From: Glandiceps talaboti
Taxonomy: Eukaryota > Hemichordata > Enteropneusta > Spengelidae
DNA length: 64,000 nucleotides
Direction of reading: 5' to 3'
Assembly: GCF_964340395.1 (NCBI RefSeq)
Contig: NC_135570.1
Location: forward strand, 13,534,822-13,598,821
Under the pieces are notes generated by a model. The model did no database searches. It worked only from the letters and a program-made list of their open reading frames with translations, and was not told where the DNA came from. A program made the translations under genes and the position numbers. Positions 29,701 to 41,418 of this stretch are shown one piece after another (position 1 is the first letter of the stretch; each line of letters opens with the position of its first letter).

Positions 29701-30780
29701 ATGGAAACTCTGTAATACAAGAAACAAGTAAATTAGACCAGAATATATGTTGGCATCCAGGATTTGCAGGATTTTTCGGATTGCTAGGTCAACATGCCAC
29801 ACCTTTTTTTTAATTTTTTTATTTCTGCGTGTTTGAAACAGTTGTGGGATTATATTTAAGTTACTTCTTAAATTGTCAGTTTTCGTGATTCGAAATGTTG
29901 CATGATTCTCGCATGTGTCTGAAAACGTAGGAGCAGGCAAGATTATTAAAGTCGTTCATGCCTGGCTGCGCTTGACCTTTGACCCGAGATTGTTTTGTAT
30001 CATTGCGAGTCTACTGGCATTTAATTGCAAATTTAAGATGGACTAAAAGGTCAAGTTAAACCACCTGATTGAATCATGTCGATACCACTTATAATATGAT
30101 GTGACGTGTCGTTGTTGTAAAGAAGATCGCCTTTACAGTCAGTGGAAGTATTGAACACTGAGGTACAGGTGCTGTAGGCATATGCAAATTAATCACCAAT
30201 GTCAGCTTTGAACGGTGCATACAATCCATGACAGTGCACTTTTTGTATTGATTTCTCAATCAAAATTGATGAAATGTTAAAAATTTCAAGGAATTACGAT
30301 GCCATTTTGAAAACGTGACATATAAAATTTGAGGAGAAAAAATACATTTGGTTTATAACATAGTTTACTCATCCTTGAAAATGCTATGTGACCAGCTAGT
30401 CTAGTTGCTATACAGTTATCGTTATGGATTATGTGGTTATAAACCACAGTTGGCATCCAGTCACCTAAATAGTAAAATTAAGTGTCACCTGCTGTGCAAA
30501 ATTATGGTGAAAAAAAGAAAACAGATAGTGTTGCTCACGTTTAGGTCCTGTTTCGCTTTTAACCGGTGCATTTACGAACTTAATACAATAAATCAGCAAA
30601 GGTGTACATGGTTGTGAAAGAAAAATGTTAAGGTTACTCACTGCCACTGGCCTTCAAAGGTGGCCAGTCTGCGAACTCAACACGGACGTCTTCAAATTCA
30701 ACACCTGCAGCCGCGAAAATGAGGCGAGTTACCTCTGCGCGGGCCTTGGCGTTAAAGTAGGTGAGTTTATACTGTGGCAT
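26746..30780 (-). CDS. Sigma-class glutathione S-transferase, copy A (5 exons)
   Basis: Minus-strand exons 30642-30780, 29617-29709, 28675-28790, 27923-28033 and 26746-26916 have GT-AG introns in phases 1,1,0,0 and give 209 residues, a normal GST length. The thioredoxin-like N-domain begins MPQYKLTYFN; Tyr8 is the expected catalytic tyrosine of sigma GSTs and HPGDS, with Arg14, Trp39 and Lys43 also in family positions. FPFGSLPLLEVDG holds the cis-proline motif. The helical C-domain has GLAGKTNVDKARVDMIADAV, NNGGNGFFVGD and LTWADLAFLAH; the last is the conserved C-terminal GST motif. The glutathione-binding Gln-Ser pair is Glu65-Ser66 here, unlike the other three copies. It should be a cytosolic dimer that conjugates glutathione or isomerises prostanoid-type substrates; the substrate cannot be read from sequence. 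It is the last gene of the array. Confidence 0.93.
27441..27590 (+). repeat. Dispersed repeat pair, copy 1 (in GST A intron 4)
   Basis: AAAAATATGGA, CTACGTCACTGGTTCTGC and CAAAATACGAGTCAA align over about 95 bp with the minus strand of 54480-54600. Not protein-coding as far as visible. Confidence 0.6.
27617..27885. repeat. Inverted repeat in GST A intron 4
   Basis: Arms about 27617-27690 and 27813-27885 share TTCGAGTTCAAA, TTTGTTTAG and GAGATTTTTGAAGACACTG in inverted orientation. The spacer is about 120 bp. It ends about 40 bp from the acceptor-proximal side of exon 4 and would fold into a hairpin in the pre-mRNA. Confidence 0.75.
28140..28400 (-). repeat. SINE-like GGGTCGG repeat, copy in GST A intron 3
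   Basis: Read on the minus strand: TTAGGCCTAATAGAAAAATT, CCGATTACGCTCAATTTTTA, TTCTTCCTATCAGATGTACA, CCATTACAGATTGGAA, then A-rich DNA and TTTAGGGTCGGCAGTGGGGT. The first four blocks recur in order at 63808-64000, and the last matches about 4890-4930. Confidence 0.7.
28457..28653. repeat. GTAT microsatellite in GST A intron 3
   Basis: Short CTGT and GT runs, then about 150 bp of GTAT. Ends about 20 bp from exon 3 of GST A. A repeat occupies the equivalent site in the other three GST genes. Confidence 0.95.
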
Positions 30781-32550
30781 GGTGTATAGGGTAAGTTGTG
30801 CCTCAAAATTTAGGAGAAATCAGCTGCTCTGCTGTGTTCAAGGGTACTACGGTGTTGATCGCAAATTGAAGTGGGGTTCCACGCACACCGTAGGTTGCTT
30901 AAATACCAGCTTAGCCACATTGATTTTATTTTTAGTTTCGGGTCACATTTTCATCCCAGAAACGCAAACGCCTGCGTTAAGGCAGAAAGGGCATGTTTTA
31001 ATATTTTAGTGTTATTTTGTTGTTTTGGGGATAATGGAGGTCCTGGGTAGGGAATGCGGTGATTCAGTGGAGTAATCGTTCTTTGTATCGCTTAACAAAT
31101 ACTTGACTTCGCCGATTTATTTGTTCTCTCGCTGCTTATGTTGAATCTGTGACGTGTGTTTGCTCACCAGACACGTCATCACCAATCGATAGCCTGCGGC
31201 ACATAACTCAGCAAGTTAATTGTCGAAAAATAGGTGACTGAAATTATGGTAAGGGAATTAACGTCCAGTGTTCAAGTTCAGTGGCAGGGGTGGGGACTTT
31301 ATGATTTAAAATACTGGTAAGAGAACGTTCATCATTTTAGTGGGTGGGGGCGGCGTTGCTGTAGCCGGGCATAAGCACGCTTCAAGTATTTATAATCTGG
31401 GAGTCAAACCAACGTACTCTGTTAGGAGGGGGTGGGGTGGGTGGGTTGGTAAATAGTCACATGGGGGTAAATTGGGAGTAAACTATTGTCACATGGGGGG
31501 GGGGGTACAACTGTTACAACCAGGGGTGGGGGGGGGGACTGTTAAAATTGTAAGGTGATCGATTTGAATGCATTTCTCCGTTTAATTAAAAATATCACAA
31601 TCACGTGATTGTTAATCAAGTTGTCGTGATTGTTACGTCATAATTATTACCTCCAACTTGAAGTACATGCACATCAAAAGTTCATTTAAAACGACCCTAG
31701 CGCGGGCAGCAATTGTATGATCAAACACACGTGCACATGCAATATACTATGCTAGTTGTGACTTTTAATAGCATTTTCCACTTGAAATTCATCTGAAACA
31801 TGTCACACCATTCTCCAAATAATTGACCATAAAATTTACAGTCACAAATTCGTCATTCACCATCACCGTGACAAAACATAATTTCAGCCTCGGAAAGTTT
31901 GGACATCTCACTAAAAGTCCATGTCAAATCTTGACTACTCTCAGATTTCGGTTTAATTTTGATAATAGTCTATAATGGAAATTTTATTCACAGTTACTAA
32001 TAATAGTGTCATGACACTTATGTTATATTTGTTCAGTCACTTTATTCAGTCAATACACATTATCTCAGACAACTGTAGAGATTTGAGCATTACATAACAA
32101 CACGCGCGTAAATTTTTGATTGGGTATTATTCTCTGGTGTTCAATTCAATCAATGACAAAATTACTACAGGCGCTTTATTGATACTGCATTGGCATCGTA
32201 CTGGTAGTCAAATCTTCTGTTATCAATGAGCAAGTGTCATTGTATATCCAAATGGAATGTCGTAGGTGTAGTCAAATGCACTGTCTCATTGAGAAATTGC
32301 AGAACGCAGTCTCAAATTGCTTGTAGTAAGGTGTTGGCATTGATAGGACAACAGACTTCTTGCGTCATGGAAGGTCTGAGAGTCTTGGACAAGAAATGTG
32401 ATATCAAACTGATCCCACGCTCAGAGCCTATGCGTGACTCTGAGTAAAGACCCTGTAAATGTTGTTTTTGTCGGAATAATCATGAGGACACGAGAAAAAC
32501 AGTCCCACACATCGCGAATGGTGCCAGTCTCAGATAGAATCTCACACTCG
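30781..32550. other. Intergenic region between GST A and GST B
   Basis: Holds the promoter side of GST A and the 3' UTR of GST B. No TATA box was seen for GST A. G-rich tracts at 31325-31545 (GGAGGGGGTGGGGTGGGTGG; runs of ten or more G) are G-quadruplex candidates. ATTATCTCAGACAACTGTAG (about 32060) resembles the hairpin region at 43130-43172. A candidate AATAAA for GST B reads on the minus strand at 32175-32180. Confidence 0.6.
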
Positions 32551-33462
32551 TTACAAGAAGTTTGGATTCGATTCTGGTCTTGTGTCGAAATACTTCTTAA
32601 TTTTAGGAAGTTTCACCAGGCGTTCTCTCAGCGCTACCAACTTTTTGTGTGGAGCCAGTAAATTGGCGTCTTTCAATCGGCCGAGATAGTAGTCACAATG
32701 GACGAGGAAAGCGAGGTCAGCCCAGGTCAGCTGAAATTCAAGAAAGAGTAAATTTGAACCATCATTCGGTTAGCCCAAGGCGTTTTGGTGTAGAGCCATC
32801 GTCGTCTTAATACCACTTTCAGTATTAGCGTCGAATTAACTGGATTCGAAATAGAGTAGTCTGGCAGATTATTTTGGAAAATAAAAGTTGGTCCTCTGAA
32901 CAAACGACTTCTACTACAAATGAAGTCCTCTTTTTCTACTTTATACGATAGCACGTACGAATGCGAGAACCTGAGGCTAAATTTTTGAGCTCGTCACACA
33001 AAAATTGCATATTAATATCATATTACGTTGGAGCTTTTTACTCACCGAGTCTCCAACAAAGAATCCATTTCCACCGTTGTTGGCTTCTAGAAGTTTGACC
33101 AAAGCAGCCAAAGTGTTTGGGACTGTTTTTGTCACGTACACTTCCCGGAGTTCTTTCTGGAAATGAATAAACAAAATTGAAGTCATTCTGTATATGTACA
33201 TTTACAACGTATACATAGAAGAACTTTATGTTCAGATGACACGTACCACTGCTGTTCATAGTGGATAATTAGCTCATGTCTGTATTCATATATTGTGATA
33301 ATATTTGTAGCGTCATGTATACGTTGTGAAATGTTAATACTTTGTTCAATTATGTATCTGACCGACCGACCGACTGACTGACTAGCTGTATGTATGTATG
33401 TATGTATGTATGTATGTATGTATGTATGTATGTATGTATGTATGTATGTATGTATGTATGTA

Positions 33463-33509
<47 letters not shown>

Positions 33510-33550
33510 ATGTATGTATGTATGTATGTATGTATGTATGTATGTATGTA

Positions 33551-33623
<73 letters not shown>

Positions 33624-33640
33624 ATGTATGTATGTATGTA

Positions 33641-33727
<87 letters not shown>

Positions 33728-34466
33728 ATGTATGTATGTATGTATGTATGTATGTATGTATGTATGTACGTACGTACTATATAGTGTCTTTACCTTTTCA
33801 GCTTCATCTTTCGTAAACCACCATTTTACTATTCCTGTGAAAAGGTCGTTGAAGGCATCTCCTATCATATCTACCTTTGCCTTTTCCAAGTTAGTCTTCC
33901 CAGCAAGTCCTATAGAAATGTAGAAAGAGAAAAATCTACATACACATTTAATATAATATAGGTACACTGAGGCACGTAAATAGCAAGTTTTGCTGTCCAG
34001 GTCTTCAATAACTGCGACTACACAACTATACAATGTTAGGCTAAAGACCCTTCCCAAACTAAGGCGATCTCCCCATGATGATTAATTAAATACAAAGGTG
34101 TTGAATTTTAATCCTACCGAATTCATTGGCCAGAAAACGAGCAATTGCAAGCGATTGTGCGATTGTAGTACCATCCACTTCCAAGACAGGTAAGGCACCA
34201 AATGGAACTTCTGAAAATGGTTAAAATAAAAATGAAAGTAATTTATTAATAAAGTCAGTGACAGGTAGGTGGGAACAATAATTGTTATCCTGTTGACTGG
34301 AGTAATAAAATAAACTGGTAAACATGACGTGACTTTTTAGCTCTAAACTTATTGAATGTGAGCTTTAACTGTAAAACAATTGAACGATTCCCATTTATTG
34401 AATTGACAAGTAGTCGCTCTAAGTAGTAAGTGTTTGAAAACAAGCTTGTCTTTTTCACATCTGAAA

Positions 34467-34529
<63 letters not shown>

Positions 34530-35797
34530 GGTGGTAAGGCTTCGCCTAACACATCAACAAAATGTTAGCCCTATGTGATCAATGAGGGCGCACAGTACAG
34601 GGCTTGGGATACTGGGATACTAGTATATGAATACAATTATATATGCAGTAGTTATATACAAAACAACCCAAGTTTTAGCTATTTAAGCGAAGCTTCGAGG
34701 ACTGTGAGAGAGTCTAGTGGTGGTTATGGTTGTGGATGATGATGTTGTTGTTGTGTAGCATGCTAATTAACTAGCACGAGTCTATGACGTCATTTACATT
34801 ACTAGGTGGTGATTTGGAAACAGACAAGTAGTCCTGCAATATATAATCATTGTCATGATTTGCACCAACATTTCACTGTGCTGCGCAGGTACATGTGTAG
34901 TGTGTGTTAAAAATATGAACTTTGAACCTCGGTACGATTTTTTTTAACTTTGCAATTTACAAAATTTTGGGTTAATGACCACGCTTGATTACGTACACGT
35001 TATAAAATACAGGCCTAGTTTTAATCAAAATGTACACAGTGTAATAAGATTGTAAGGGTCAGATCAGAGTCACATGACCAACAGAGTACCTTTAAACTAA
35101 TGCCAATGATGACCCCTGACCCTACGCATCGTGATTGAAAGTTTCAGTGATTGCGTTATGTAAATATATGACTTGGCACATTGACTTATATAACTACTCA
35201 TACCGTGACAAGGGTGGGGCTATTTAAGCTTAAATGTTGACGTCTATATATATATATATATATATATAACTCGGTGAGTATCAATCTGCTAAGACAGTGC
35301 TCTATACCGCAGTGGCAGAGCGCAATAGTTTTGGTAGTTCTGGAACTCTTTCTTGGTTGTAACTCGAAGTTTCACGCATCGTTGTCTGATGATCGCACTC
35401 ACAAACAAACACTAACACAAACACACATAAACAAGACCTTTTTACACGTTTTCCATTCATGTATAGGGTGACAAAGAATGGGAACAAAGATGACACCCAC
35501 GTGCACCCACGCTCTAAAATGTCCTAAGTTACAGGAACCTGGACCTTTTAACGTTGGATTTGAAGGTTCACGTCAGGTACACTTGAACTTTACATGAATT
35601 TTGAACTACTGTTAACAGGTGGGAAATGACGATGAGTTAAATTATGAAACAAACAAATACTCACTTTTCTTCTTTTCGGGCCATTGCTCGAATGGAACCC
35701 GAACGTCTTCAAAATCCACACCTGCAGCGGCAAATATCATACGGCTTACCTCTACACGGGCACGGACATTGAAGTATGTGAGGACGTATTTTGGCAT
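32551..35797 (-). CDS. Sigma-class glutathione S-transferase, copy B (5 exons)
   Basis: Minus-strand exons 35665-35797, 34118-34210, 33794-33909, 33046-33156 and 32551-32730 join in phases 1,1,0,0 to 210 residues. The start MPKYVLTYFNVRARVEVSR keeps catalytic Tyr8 and Arg14. Exon 1 is two codons shorter than in A, C and D (ends EKKK). The glutathione site VPFGALPVLEVDG is followed by Gln63-Ser64, as usual for the class. The C-domain has LEKAKVDMIGDAF, NNGGNGFFVGD and LTWADLAFLVH. The C-terminus is three residues longer (ESNPNFL). A TATA-like TATATAAAAC lies about 90 bp upstream of the ATG. Introns and promoter align with copy C, so these two are the youngest pair. Confidence 0.93.
33378..33777. 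repeat. GTAT/GT microsatellite in GST B intron 3
   Basis: About 400 bp alternating between GTAT and GT runs, ending 16 bp from exon 3. The longest of the four intron-3 repeats in the GST array. Confidence 0.95.
34468..34528. repeat. GTT triplet run in GST B intron 1
   Basis: About 19 GTT units. The aligned intron of copy C has only a short GTTGTTGTAGTTG at about 39689, so the array expanded in B after duplication or contracted in C. Confidence 0.85.
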
Positions 35798-35883
35798 GAT
35801 GTTTTGAAATTCGGTTCAGTGTTACTAACTCTCTGTTCCTATCTGTTACTTGCCAACAATAAATCGTTTCCACTCGACCTGCC

Positions 35884-35893
35884 GTTTTATATA
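35884..35893 (-). promoter_or_regulatory. TATA-like box of GST B
   Basis: TATATAAAAC on the minus strand, 87 bp before the ATG. The surrounding 80 bp (GAGCCAC, GATTTAAC, TTGTGTT on the plus strand) recur upstream of GST C at 41508-41590, where the TATA itself is altered to GTATATGAC. Confidence 0.5.
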
Positions 35894-36499
35894 CATGCGA
35901 GCCACTTTGATTTAACTTTGTGTTACGTGTACAATGCGAATGTCATAAACACTATATTCATATCTATTTTCATATCTAAGTACCTCAGGATACTTAAAAA
36001 TGAAGCAATTTTGGCGGGAACAACGTTAGTGTCTCACATTACCAAATCAATATAATTAATTTATAAAATAACTAAAAAGGCAATAAATAGTAATATCGTT
36101 TGTATGTAAATGGCACCAATGACACTGCAGTAAGACAAGAGTTTGAACAATGGCTGATCATGACGTAATCTTCAGAGGGTTTGATTGGGAAGATTAGATA
36201 TTGATTCTTCTCCTAGGCTTCATTCCTACCACCCTTTCAAATCAATGCTTGAACCAGAGAGATGTTTAAGTTGTGTTAAAATGTGTAAATTTAGAACAGC
36301 ACTGTCAAGATTTCGCAGCTCTTCGCATCCTTTGCAAATTGAGGGGGGACGACATGAAAACATTCCTGCTGACCAACCAAAGATTTTGTAAATACTGTAT
36401 TGCACATGATTTGTATGTATTGAGGACGAGTATCATTTCTTAGCAATTTTTTCCATTCTAAAAGGACCTTCGTAATGAAATGTTTGGGAGCCTTCAGTA

Positions 36500-36855
36500 T
36501 TTACAGGGGGCGGAGAAAATCATACATGGTCTGTTATGAAATGCATGACCCTCTCCCATTCTCCATTCGTAAAAAGTGACCCTCCCCTTTGTTCCATTTT
36601 GTAAAACGTGACCCTCCCCATGATATTTGCATATCCCATTATATGAACCCCAGAACCCTATGAAGCGTGAATACCATTGTGGAATACTCAGGGGTATTTG
36701 CACTCGTGCTTGCAGTATTTTCTGTTGCACTTGCTTGGTCGCTATGCTCGTGAAAGTACTGCTGCTGAGTACACTGCATGTCGTGCAAATACCCCCCCGA
36801 GGACGCCACTCTGACACTCACGTGTCATGGGGTTCTGTCATAATATGGAATTCTT
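36500..36855. repeat. GTGACCCTCCCC tandem repeat joined to an inverted repeat
   Basis: A unit of about 33 bp containing GTGACCCTCCCC and CCATT.TGTAAAA occurs about three times at 36540-36625. Next, arms at about 36630-36715 and 36770-36855 are diverged inverted copies (GGGGTATTTGCACTCGTGCT against GTCGTGCAAATACCCCCCC). Confidence 0.6.
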
Positions 36856-37129
36856 AGGCAATACAATCACACAGTCTTTACATACCATTAACAATATCAC
36901 TTTATTGTTTCAAATAAGAAAATTTAAACAAATTTCACAACATAAAAAGTAATGTGACAAATGTCCACACGGCTGCTGACCTTTCACCTTTGACTTTGAG
37001 CATCATTTAGGCTTTGTGAATTGCATGCATTGATGACGTACTGTATTAGTCATAAATAATACATATGCATATCATAAACTTTCAAATCATTCAATCGTTG
37101 CCGCAGTTGTCTTCAATCTATGTCCAAGT

Positions 37130-38347
37130 TTAGAACTGTGTTTGGGGTCTTGTGTCGAGATATGTCTTTAGTTTAGGAAGTGCCACCAGACGTTCTCTCA
37201 GTGCTACCAACTTTTTATGTGGAGCAAGTACATCTTCTTCTTTCAGTTGGTCGAGATAGTAGTCACATTGAACAAGGAAAGCAAGGTCAGCCCAGGTCAG
37301 CTGAAATTCAAGGAAGAGAACAGATGAACCATCATTCATTTTACACTGATTAGCGAACAGTCGTGACAATATTTGGCATATTGTCTCCACTAGGCCATTC
37401 CAGACTGCAAACAGGAAATTGGGAATACAGCAGCTTCACTCAAATTGAGGGTATCATCCCCCCATTGTACCGTTTCTTAAATGCTTTGTCCCTTGGTATT
37501 CTGCAGAAGTGTAAATCAGGGACATTTTTCATATTGTTCAGACATCGGGGAAAGCAGCAGTGCTCTATGATTAACTGAGTAACCTATGTCATGCATACCC
37601 TAAGGTACATACAGACAGGAAGTAGAGCGCCACCATGGCAAACTTTGGAAAGGCCAATTAGGATTGAAATTTGACTAAAAATAGTTGTCAAGCAGATTTA
37701 TCAAACGGGTTTGTCCTGAACAAAAGAATGAAGCCCATCTAGTCCTTTTTGGCGCTACTGAATAAGATAACACTAATGCGAGAACCTGAGGCAAACATTT
37801 TGAGCTCGTCACGAGGCAAACATTTTGAGCTCGTCGCATATCCCGTATATTACCTTGATTACTGTTTTACTCACCGAGTCTCCAACAAAGAATCCATTGC
37901 CACCGTTGTTGGCTTCTAGAAGTTTGACCAAAGCAGCCAAAGTGTTTGGTACTGATTTCGTCACGTACGCCTCCCTGAGTTCTTTCTGGAAAATAAATAA
38001 TTGGAGTAAAGTATTTCTACGAACGCACATTTACAACGTGGAACATCTTGATGTTCTGATGACGCACTAGTGTTATTCATAACGTATAACCAAGACACGT
38101 GTTTTCAATGCCATGGTAAAATGAAGAGAGTCAAAATAAATAAACTCACTCACTGATAGTTTATATAGTTTTGTTTGTATTGGGTCTGCATGACTCGGCT
38201 TAGTAATGAGATGAGACAATGTACTATCTATAATATTTGACAATATCTGGAGAGTTGTCAATTTTATTTTGTTCAATTGTGTATCTGGCTTGTTGTCTCT
38301 TTCTGTCTGTCTGTCTATATATCTGTCTGTCTGTCTGTCTGTCTGTA

Positions 38348-38431
<84 letters not shown>

Positions 38432-41418
38432 CATCCGTCCGTCCGTCCGTCCGTCTGTCTACCTGGCCGTCTGTCTCTGCTCAGGTGTATGTGTGTATAT
38501 ACTTGCGATGTTATGCATATCTTAGCATATGTGTGTAATGTGTGTACGTGTGTGTGCGTGCACGTGCACGTGGGTGTATGCATGGGCGTATGTGAGCTTA
38601 CCTTTTTATCCTCGTCTTTTTCAAACCACAATTTTGCCATTTGATTGAAAAGGTCGAGGAATGCATCTGCTATCATATCTACCTTTGCTTTCTCCAAATC
38701 ATTCTTCCCAGCAAGTCCTGTGACAAATAGGAACAGAATATATCTACATACTGAAAATAATTCTCTTTGGAATAAGTTAAAAGTATATTTTATAGATCTG
38801 GACAAAACAACAATCAATATATGCATGTACACACGTTCAATGTCGACTACTTCATTTGGTTTCGAATTTTTTTGCTGACACTTGTAGGCTGTTTAAGATC
38901 CGGACAATAAATCTTGCGATCCATGTGTGCGCCATGCACGTGGATCGCATTATCAGCTGTTCAGGTCTTTCGTACACTATAATTACTCAAGGATATTTTC
39001 AAAGACCATGCTAATGTTGTTCACTTAGCATTATGTAAGACTGACTTCATCAAATCGGCTTACTCATCCGAGTATGCATACAAACACGCTTTTGAATACA
39101 GTACTCTGGTTGCCGAACATCGAACACCGCTTTATATATACAGGAGTATGTATGATACCCATTATTTGCAAACCTTCCAATAGCTGTATGTGTATTCTGC
39201 GGCAATCCAGGGAGGTAGTAACCTTTGACATGTGACCACATGCCGATATTGGCTACACCACATCAGAAATACAAGCTCCCCGCATCCCGTCCCCATAAGA
39301 GAAAAGATATTGGACTTTAATCATACCGAATTCATTAGCCAGAAAACGGGCAATTGCATAAGACTGTGCGATTGTAGTTCCATCCACTTCCAAGATAGGT
39401 AAGGCAGCAAATGGGAACTCTGAAAATAGTTAAAATGAAGACGATATTAAAGTATTAAATCAATGAATGACAGGTGATAATATTTGTTGTTCTGTTGACT
39501 GGACTAATAAATGAACTTGAAACTTGACTTTTTTAGTTATAATCTTTATTACTAGAATGTGAGCTTTGACCGTGAAACAAATTTTGCAAGAAAAGACCTT
39601 TCATTTATTATTGAATTGATAGAGTAGTTGATATATCAAGTACAAAGCTTGTATCAACTAGCTTGCATTTCTCACGTCAGAAAAAGTGTTGTTGTAGTTG
39701 TTTCTTTCGCAAGACTCGATCAAAAATGCCATTTTTGGTACTTATCAAAAATTACGTCATCGTTTATATGTTATATCCTAATGCCAGGTTTGAGTTCAGT
39801 CATTTGCAAATGATGGTTAAGTATCATCAGTAAGTAGAATACTGCGAGTACCTTTTAAATACGCAGCATAATTCTCGCCCCTAAACTCAGCCTGTACCCC
39901 TTTAATTAATTATCACGTGTCTATGACGTCAGTCACACTACTGGCTGATATATTGTACTAAATCAGATGGCCTACAGCGCAATGATTTGCACATAAATGT
40001 CATAAAAACACACACTTGCATGCAGTGGATGGTTGCTGTTCGATGGTGCATTAATTAATATTTGTTACGATAATTCCTGACTACGAGTCTCATGTCAATG
40101 GTACATGAAGATATGAACTTTGAACCCCTGTCAGAAGCAAGATTTTGTGTAAACCTTGATTCTTGGCAAGCTAAATTTTACAAAATTGTGGGATGCATTA
40201 GTCCTGCTTGCAGACGGTGCACTGGTCTAGCTAGATCATACTGACGTGACCCCTCGGTGCACGTCCAACTCGGCCCATTTCCAACTCGGCCCACCAACTC
40301 GGCCCACCGTCTGCCAACTCGGCCCACCAACTCGACCCACTCTCTGTCAACTCGGCCCACCAACTCGGCCCACTCTCTGCCAACTTGACTATAGATATTT
40401 AGTCCGCTATTCGTCAATTCGTAAATAGTCAAGATGTACAACTCGACGTGATTGTAACTTCAAAACCGAAACACTTTGAAATAAATGATTGCGTTTATTA
40501 CTAACGTATCGCCCACTTCGACACGACATGCACTCTAAAATGGGTTGATCTTTTTTTATTAATCGTTGAAAATGACAGAAACATTTTCGTCATGACGTGC
40601 GTGGGCCGAGTTGGCATGTAAATGGGCCGAGTTGGCATGTAAATGGGCCGAGTTGGCATGTGAATGGGCCGAGTTGGCGATGGGACGAGTTGGCAATGGG
40701 CCGAGTTGGTCCTACCCCGACCCCTCAACACAAAGGGACGACTTGACTTACTCCGTATATGCTAGCAGTGTTTGAGGCGCTCGTGAAGTTTTTAATTGGG
40801 TCACAGAGAACTACTAAAATATGGAGTGTGTGAGAGTTTGTAGGTTTACCTATTAGCCAATGTCAATAATATGACACCCTTGACCCTACGTATCGTGATT
40901 AAGCATTTAAATTTGATTTCGTTATGTATAAGTTTAGGGGAAAAACATGATGGCTTGTCATTTTGGCATCTAGTCATACTAAAGGGAGTGGAGCCATACA
41001 TTCATGTATACAAGTGAATGGTGACACAAAGGAGAGAGAGTGTGTGTACGTGTACATGTGTATTGCACAATTCGTGACCTCCATCAAGTGGTAACACCAA
41101 TCCAGGCTCACAAATGTCCTTACAAGAACCTATATTTGTTAGTTCTTATTGCCGGAGAATTTGAAGGCACACTTTCAGGTTAGGTACACCTGAAATGGTC
41201 TGTGAACAACCACTAACAGGTTGTTAATGATACATACAGAGTTCATTAAATCATTGGGTAAAAAAAAATCATTACTCACTGCCAGAGTTCTTCATGTCGC
41301 CCCATTTCTCACGGGAAACACGAACGTCTTCGAAATCCACACCTGCAGCGGCAAATATCAAGCGGCTTACCTCTGCACGGGCACGGACATTGAAATATGT
41401 GAGGACGTATTTTGGCAT
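37130..41418 (-). CDS. Sigma-class glutathione S-transferase, copy C (5 exons)
   Basis: Minus-strand exons 41280-41418, 39327-39419, 38602-38717, 37875-37985 and 37130-37300 join in phases 1,1,0,0 to 209 residues. The N-terminus MPKYVLTYFNVRARAEVSRL has Tyr8 and Arg14. FPFAALPILEVDG carries the cis-proline site (Ala replaces the Gly of PFG), followed by Gln65-Ser66. The C-domain shows NDLEKAKVDMIADAF, NNGGNGFFVGD and LTWADLAFLVQ, ending DTRPQTQF. Exon 4 is nearly identical to that of copy B, and a GAGAACCTGAGG block downstream of it is shared; in C that block carries a 24-bp tandem duplication (37785-37836). Intron 1 contains the tandem-repeat foldback element at 40256-40718, which B lacks. 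Expected role: cytosolic glutathione transferase. Confidence 0.93.
38299..38462. repeat. CTGT microsatellite in GST C intron 3
   Basis: CTGT units with a terminal CCGT patch, about 140 bp from exon 3. It sits in the intron where GST B has GTAT/GT. Confidence 0.95.
40256..40718. mobile_element. 463-bp foldback element with minisatellite arms
   Basis: The left arm (40264-40388) repeats CCAACTCGGCCC about seven times and the right arm (40603-40710) repeats its complement GGGCCGAGTTGG about six times, with spacers of 1 to 10 bp. The termini are inverted (left GGTGCACGTCCAACTCGG; right, read inward, GGGGTAGGACCAACTCGG). GACCCCTC flanks both ends (40248-40255 and 40719-40726), a perfect 8-bp target duplication. 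The spacer of about 210 bp has no coding capacity. An 8-bp duplication with GG termini is compatible with a non-autonomous Merlin- or hAT-type DNA transposon, but the superfamily is a guess. It sits in intron 1 of GST C. Confidence 0.82.

Larger units (their letters stand above)
35798..37129. other. Intergenic region between GST B and GST C
   Basis: GST B promoter on the left, a degenerate tandem and inverted repeat block (about 36500-36855), and the GST C 3' UTR with a candidate poly(A) signal (minus-strand AATAAA at 36901-36906). The rest is AT-rich without signal. Confidence 0.65.

Noticed and set aside
35274-35330. Possible tRNA-like segment (GTGGCAGAGCGCAATAG)
   Set aside because: No cloverleaf with acceptor stem and TPsiC arm could be drawn.
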